Positions 5,522 to 8,721 of a stretch of 8,721 bases of DNA are shown here, piece by piece. The translations under genes were made by a program, and so were the position numbers. The stretch comes from Maritimibacter sp. (GTDB lineage Bacteria; Pseudomonadota; Alphaproteobacteria; Rhodobacterales; Rhodobacteraceae). How positions within the stretch are numbered: position 1 is the first letter of the stretch; every line of letters begins with the position of its first letter. The stretch is taken from positions 1-8,721 of the forward strand of contig JAGRMP010000655.1 in assembly GCA_020441225.1 (NCBI GenBank), in the 5' to 3' direction. The notes under the pieces are model-generated. The model had not been told where the DNA came from. It saw nothing but the letters and a program-made list of their open reading frames with translations, and did not search any database.

Positions 5522-6502
5522 ATGAAAATTCGGACATTGTTGCACAGTGTTTCCTTTGCTGCGGGCATTATCGTCGCTGCCACCGCCGCGGGCGCCCAAG
5601 ACGCCGCCGACTGGCCGAGCAGAACCATCGAAATCGTCATCCCGAACGGCCCCGGCGGCCCGACCGACATCCTCGCGCGCAACCTCGCGCGCGCCGCCGA
5701 GCCGGTCTTTGGCCAGGAGGTGGTGGTGATCAACAAGCCGGGCGGCGGCGGCGCCACCCAGATGACCATCGTCAAGGCGGCCAAGCCCGATGGCTACACC
5801 CTGGGCGTCAACACGCTCACCCAGTTCACCGCGATGAAGACCAGCCTGGAGGGCGTCTTCACCATCGACGATTTCGACTGGATCGCCATGCTGCAACAGG
5901 ACAGCTACATGCTGTTCGTGTCCGCAGACAGCCCGTACCAGACATTCGACGATTTCGTCGCCGCCGTTAAGGCCTCGGGCGAGCTGCCGAATGTCGGCGG
6001 CTTCGGCTCCATCGGGTCGGTGTCCAACGTGGCCTCGGAACTGGCAACCAATGCCGCCGGCATCGACATCAACTGGGTCGGATACAACAATACCGCCGAT
6101 ACCATCGCCAACGTGCTGGGCGGCCATGTGGATGTCGGATCGGCCAACGCCGGCTCGCTGCGCGAATTCGTCGAAGCGGGCCGCGTCCGGGTGATCGGCG
6201 TGTTGTAGGACCAACGCAACCCCGCCCTGCCCGACGCGCCGACCTATACCGAGTTGGGCTACGACGTGGACACCGACTGGCAACAGATCCGCGGCCTGGT
6301 CGCCCCGGCCGGTGTCCCGGACGAGATCAAACAGAAACTGGCGGCGGGTCTGAGCGAGGCTGTGAGTTCGCCGGACTTCAAGGCGTACGAGGCGATGTCC
6401 GGCGTCATGCCGCGGTTTCTCGGTCCGGATGAATACGAGGCGTTTGCCAGGAAGCTGGACACGCTCGCGGTCACCGGCCTCAAGGCGGCCGGGATCAAGT
6501 AA
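5522..6502 (+). pseudogene. Bug-family (TctC-like) solute-binding protein interrupted by an in-frame TAG
   Basis: Secreted binding protein of the tripartite tricarboxylate transporter (TTT) type, normally presenting a carboxylate to a TctA/TctB membrane pair. The N-terminus MKIRTLLHSVSFAAGIIVAA is a signal peptide with probable cleavage after AGA (residue 25). The family motifs PGGPTD (44-49), INKPGGGGATQ and AAKPDGYTL follow. Codon 229 (6206-6208) is TAG. The same frame then continues for 97 sense codons, DQRNPALPDAPTYTELGYDV through LKAAGIK, which is exactly the missing C-terminal lobe. No second lesion, frameshift or gap is seen: total length (326 residues plus the stop) is normal for the family. 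GGGGAG precedes the ATG by 7 bases. No TctA/TctB genes are in the window, so the protein would be an orphan. It is a recent nonsense mutant, a readthrough case or a sequence error. The truncated 228-residue product alone should not fold normally. Confidence 0.9.
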
Positions 6503-6553
6503 CCGGTCCTGACCTCCCTGCGGTCGGATGGGGCTCGGCCGCATCCGGCCTGC

Positions 6554-6582
6554 GCCCCCGGTGTCCCTCCCGCGCCGGGGGC
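6554..6582 (+). terminator. Terminator-like hairpin after the Bug-family gene
   Basis: A perfect 8-bp stem, GCCCCCGG (6554-6561) with CCGGGGGC (6575-6582), encloses a 13-base loop. It is followed by the T-rich ATTTGGTTTGG. The position is 51 bases after the TAA of the Bug-family frame, and it separates that gene from the hydrolase pair. Confidence 0.65.
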
Positions 6583-6584
6583 AT

Positions 6585-6611
6585 TTGGTTTGGTCGGCAC
6601 AAACCTATGAT
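6585..6611 (+). promoter_or_regulatory. Weak promoter candidate for the hydrolase pair
   Basis: TATGAT (6606-6611) is a good -10 hexamer, and TTGGTT (6585-6590) is a partial -35 with a short 15-base spacer. It follows the terminator hairpin and lies 78 bases before the ATG at 6690, so an independent promoter is plausible. The spacing is suboptimal. Confidence 0.25.
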
Positions 6612-6689
6612 CAGGTCCCGATCCTGTCAGAGCCTGCTAGCATCGGGGCCGAAACCTCGAGCGCAGCTCTCAGAAGATAGGAAGTCCCG

Positions 6690-7394
6690 ATGGTCACTCT
6701 CGTCACCATTCCCGGCATCATGTCGGACACCCGCACCTGGGCGCCCGTCGCCGAGGCGTTGAAATCGCATGTGGGCGGCGTCCATGTCGCGGACACCACC
6801 CGGGATGCGACGCTGGACCAGATGGCCAGCCGCGCGCTCTCGGAAACGACCGGCGACCTCATCGTGATCGCGCATTCCATGGGCGGTCGCGTGGCGATGG
6901 AAATGGGGCGGCAGGCGCCTGGGCGGGTCAAGGCGATGGTCCTGTCCAGTACCAGCGCCGAGGGCCCCGGCCCGAACGAACAGGCGCACCGGCAATCGCG
7001 CATCGACGCGGCCAACGCCGACATGGCGGGCTACGCCCAGAACTGGGCGCCAAAGGTCCTGTCCAAGGCGGGTGCGCAGGACGATGCCCTCGTGGCACGC
7101 ATCCGCCAGATGGTCATCGATTGCGGGCCCGCGGTGCACGAACGCCAGAACCTGGCCCTTCTGCACCGCCCGGACGCGACCGCCTATATCGGCGACTTCC
7201 CCTTTCCTGTACTGCTGATCACCGGCGCCGAAGACCATCTGTCGACCGAGTCGGTGCACGCCGAGATCGCGGCGCAAATCCCCGATGCGACATCGGTGGT
7301 GATCGACGGGGCCGGGCACCTGTTGCCGTTCGAACGACCCGAAGCGGTCGCCCGGACGGTGCGGGACTGGTTGCAGGAGCGGACCTTGATTTGA
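6690..7394 (+). CDS. Alpha/beta fold hydrolase
   Basis: The 234-residue cytoplasmic serine hydrolase has a complete visible triad: Ser63 in AHSMGG, Asp182 in GAEDHLS and His210 in GAGHLLPFERPE. The oxyanion segment is IPGIMSDTRTW near the N-terminus, in place of the common HG motif. The short lid region between about residues 90 and 165 is rich in Gln, Arg and Asp. AGGAAG lies five bases before the ATG, which settles the start. The stop overlaps the TTG start of the next hydrolase (TTGA), so the two are probably made from one message in a coupled way. The substrate cannot be told from sequence; small ester, lactone or C-C hydrolases share this pattern. Confidence 0.93.
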   Translation: MVTLVTIPGIMSDTRTWAPVAEALKSHVGGVHVADTTRDATLDQMASRALSETTGDLIVIAHSMGGRVAMEMGRQAPGRVKAMVLSSTSAEGPGPNEQAHRQSRIDAANADMAGYAQNWAPKVLSKAGAQDDALVARIRQMVIDCGPAVHERQNLALLHRPDATAYIGDFPFPVLLITGAEDHLSTESVHAEIAAQIPDATSVVIDGAGHLLPFERPEAVARTVRDWLQERTLI

Positions 7395-8182
7395 GCGCGG
7401 CCGGACCCATCGCCCTGGCCTACGAGGCGGCACCCGACACCGGGCTGCCGCCTTTGCTGATGGTGCATGGCCTGCTGGTGAACCGCGATATCTGGCAGCC
7501 GAACCATGCCCTGTCGCGGCAGTTCCGGCTGATCCGGGTCGATCTGCCCGGGCATGGCGACAGCCCCGGCCTGCAGGACCCGGAACAGGCGCACCCCGCC
7601 AGCCTCATCGGCGCGCTCGACCGGCTCCGCCTGTCGCTCGGCATCGCGCGGTGGCACCTCTGCGGCCAGAGCTTCGGGGCGTGCATCGCCCTGTTCTATG
7701 CCCTGACCTACCCCGCGGCCTGCAGCGGGGTCGTCTTCACCAATGGGAACGCGGCCCTGCGCGGGCATGAGGCCGAAGACCAGCGTGAGGCAAGGCGCGC
7801 CCTCATCGCCGCGATCCGGCACGAGGGCAAGGACGCGCTGCGCCGGTTGCCCTATCATCCGGCCAACGCCCGCCGGTTTCCGCCCGACCTGCGCCAAGGG
7901 CTAAGCGCGAGCGCCGACATCGTCGACCCCGAAAGTCTCGCCCTGCTGATGCAGGAAGGACTTCCGCGCCTCTCGGTGCGCGCCCGGCTGGACGAGATCT
8001 CTGCGCCGACCCTGCTGGTCAACGGTCACTACGAACGCAAGTTCCAACCCCTGCGCGACTGGCTGGAACAGGCCCATCCCGGGATTGCGATCGCCGATCT
8101 GCCCGGCGGACATTCGGTCAATGTCGACTGCCCCGAGGCTTTCAACGCGACGGTCGAAACTTTCCTGCGCGGACGCGGTTGA
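7391..8182 (+). CDS. Alpha/beta hydrolase, MenH-like pattern, probable TTG start
   Basis: The 263-residue hydrolase begins SAAGPIALAYEAAPDTGLPP after the start. LLMVHGLLVNRDIW (22-35) is the first strand and oxyanion HG. RVDLPGHGDSPG is at 49-60, the nucleophile is Ser94 in CGQSFGA, and the catalytic His is His241 in GGHSVNVDCPEAF. The acid position in NGHYERKF (211-218) holds Glu215, where the MenH-like pattern GxxDxKF has Asp. I chose TTG at 7391 because no ATG or GTG is available before the first strand. AGGAG at 7375-7379 is suitably placed, and TTG overlaps the preceding TGA. Starting at the first internal Met (in MVHG) would remove the first beta strand. Use in menaquinone synthesis is not supported by the neighbours; a catabolic hydrolase is more likely. 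Confidence 0.88.
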   Translation: MSAAGPIALAYEAAPDTGLPPLLMVHGLLVNRDIWQPNHALSRQFRLIRVDLPGHGDSPGLQDPEQAHPASLIGALDRLRLSLGIARWHLCGQSFGACIALFYALTYPAACSGVVFTNGNAALRGHEAEDQREARRALIAAIRHEGKDALRRLPYHPANARRFPPDLRQGLSASADIVDPESLALLMQEGLPRLSVRARLDEISAPTLLVNGHYERKFQPLRDWLEQAHPGIAIADLPGGHSVNVDCPEAFNATVETFLRGRG

Positions 8183-8186
8183 ACGA

Positions 8187-8209
8187 CCGGCGCCGCGATC
8201 CGGCGCCGG
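8187..8209. terminator. GC-rich hairpin between convergent genes
   Basis: A perfect 8-bp stem, CCGGCGCC (8187-8194) with GGCGCCGG (8202-8209), encloses a 7-base loop. It lies in the 42-base gap between the hydrolase stop and the convergent ABC ATPase stop. There is no T-tract, so it is either a bidirectional terminator or an mRNA 3'-end hairpin. Confidence 0.5.
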
Positions 8210-8224
8210 CCGCTGTCTGCTGCA

Positions 8225-8721
8225 TCAGATCCGCAGCTCTTCCACCTTGTCGAAGATCGAGGCCCGCGCCGGGTCGAAACCGATCCGGATCGTCTCGCCC
8301 GGCGCGACGGTCAGATGGCCATCGACACGGAACCGCAATGGCGCGCCGCCCAGCGTCGCCCAGATCAGCGTTTCCGCTCCCATCGGCTCGACAAGCTCGG
8401 CGTTCACCTCGAACCGGGCCGGGGCCGTGTCGGCCATCTCGCCGCTCACGATATGTTCGGGACGGATACCGAACCAGACGTCACCGCTGACGCCGGGGCG
8501 GGTGAATTCGTAGCCTTCGAGCGAGACCTCCCGGCCCGCGATATTCACCCTTGGCCCGCCGGTCGTTTCCAGCGTCGTGTCGAAGAAGTTCATCGAGGGC
8601 GAACCGATGAAATCGGCAACGTATTTGTTGGCCGGCTTGTTGTAGATCACCCCCGGTGTGTCCAGCTGCATGACCACGCCGCCCTTCATGATCGCGATCC
8701 GGTCGGCGAGCGTCATCGCCT
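8225..8721 (-). CDS. Sugar-type ABC transporter ATP-binding protein (C-terminal part; truncated by right edge)
   Basis: The visible 165 residues begin in the conserved AMTLADRIAIM segment, which follows the H-loop of the nucleotide-binding domain. FIGSPSMNFF and FGIRPEHI are typical of the UgpC/MalK (CUT1) group, and the remainder is the C-terminal OB/TOBE-type regulatory domain, ending EELRI. The Walker A, Walker B and signature motifs would lie beyond the right edge. The protein energises import of a sugar, polyol or glycerol-phosphate-like solute from the cytoplasmic face. The frame continues to base 8721 without a start of its own; the in-frame ATG at 8716 is internal. The gene converges on the hydrolase pair and ends an operon that presumably extends to the right, so it is not clearly part of the hydrolase gene set. 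Confidence 0.93.
   Translation of the reverse strand, partial: AMTLADRIAIMKGGVVMQLDTPGVIYNKPANKYVADFIGSPSMNFFDTTLETTGGPRVNIAGREVSLEGYEFTRPGVSGDVWFGIRPEHIVSGEMADTAPARFEVNAELVEPMGAETLIWATLGGAPLRFRVDGHLTVAPGETIRIGFDPARASIFDKVEELRI

Noticed and set aside
6254..6502. Separate small gene after the internal TAG
   Set aside because: It would need a TTG start without a Shine-Dalgarno sequence, and it is exactly the in-frame C-terminal lobe of the Bug protein.
5420..6544. A 374-codon minus-strand open frame
   Set aside because: It is antisense to the entire Bug-family frame and crosses the divergent regulatory region; composition is that of a shadow.
1..8721. CRISPR arrays, insertion sequences or transposase genes
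   Set aside because: No regularly spaced long repeats, terminal inverted repeats or transposase motifs were seen.

Overview
The window looks like a piece of a GC-rich alphaproteobacterial genome, most likely of the Rhodobacteraceae type. This is inferred from base composition, codon use and gene content; no rRNA, complete tRNA or taxonomic marker gene is present.

Region 1 (1 to about 2130) is the right-hand end of an integrated mobile element. A full-length P4-type tyrosine integrase on the minus strand is followed, with a 4-bp ATGA overlap, by an unrecognised protein whose reading frame runs off the left edge. The DNA upstream of the integrase is AT-richer and holds short iterated motifs (GCACCA, CAACAGG, TTGCCAAC). 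It also holds a GGCTCCACCA string resembling a tRNA or tmRNA 3' end, which could be an attachment-site remnant. Positions 2129-2625 show no convincing gene.

Region 2 (2626 to 8182) is a metabolic gene set in alternating transcription units. A plus-strand acyl-CoA dehydrogenase converges on a minus-strand pair: an alpha/beta hydrolase of the hydroxynitrile lyase/esterase type, and a ModA-like periplasmic-binding fold that lacks a signal peptide. The convergent genes share a strong hairpin. The minus-strand pair is divergent from a Bug-family (TctC-like) secreted solute-binding protein. That gene carries an in-frame TAG at codon 229 with the rest of the frame intact, so it is annotated as a recent pseudogene or readthrough candidate. 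A 29-bp dyad sits in the divergent intergenic region and is a good operator candidate. After a terminator-like hairpin come two overlapping alpha/beta hydrolases, the second apparently starting at TTG.

Region 3 (8225 to the right edge, minus strand) is the C-terminal part of a CUT1/UgpC-MalK-type sugar ABC transporter ATPase. It is separated from the convergent hydrolase by another GC-rich hairpin.

Taken together, region 2 suggests uptake of a small organic acid or ester, hydrolysis by several esterase-like enzymes, and oxidation as a CoA thioester. The substrate cannot be named from sequence alone. The points most worth a second look are the amber codon in the Bug protein, the acyl-CoA dehydrogenase with the canonical catalytic glutamate absent and a candidate at the isovaleryl-CoA dehydrogenase position, the signal-less binding protein coupled to a hydrolase, the divergent operator, and the unknown protein coupled to the integrase.
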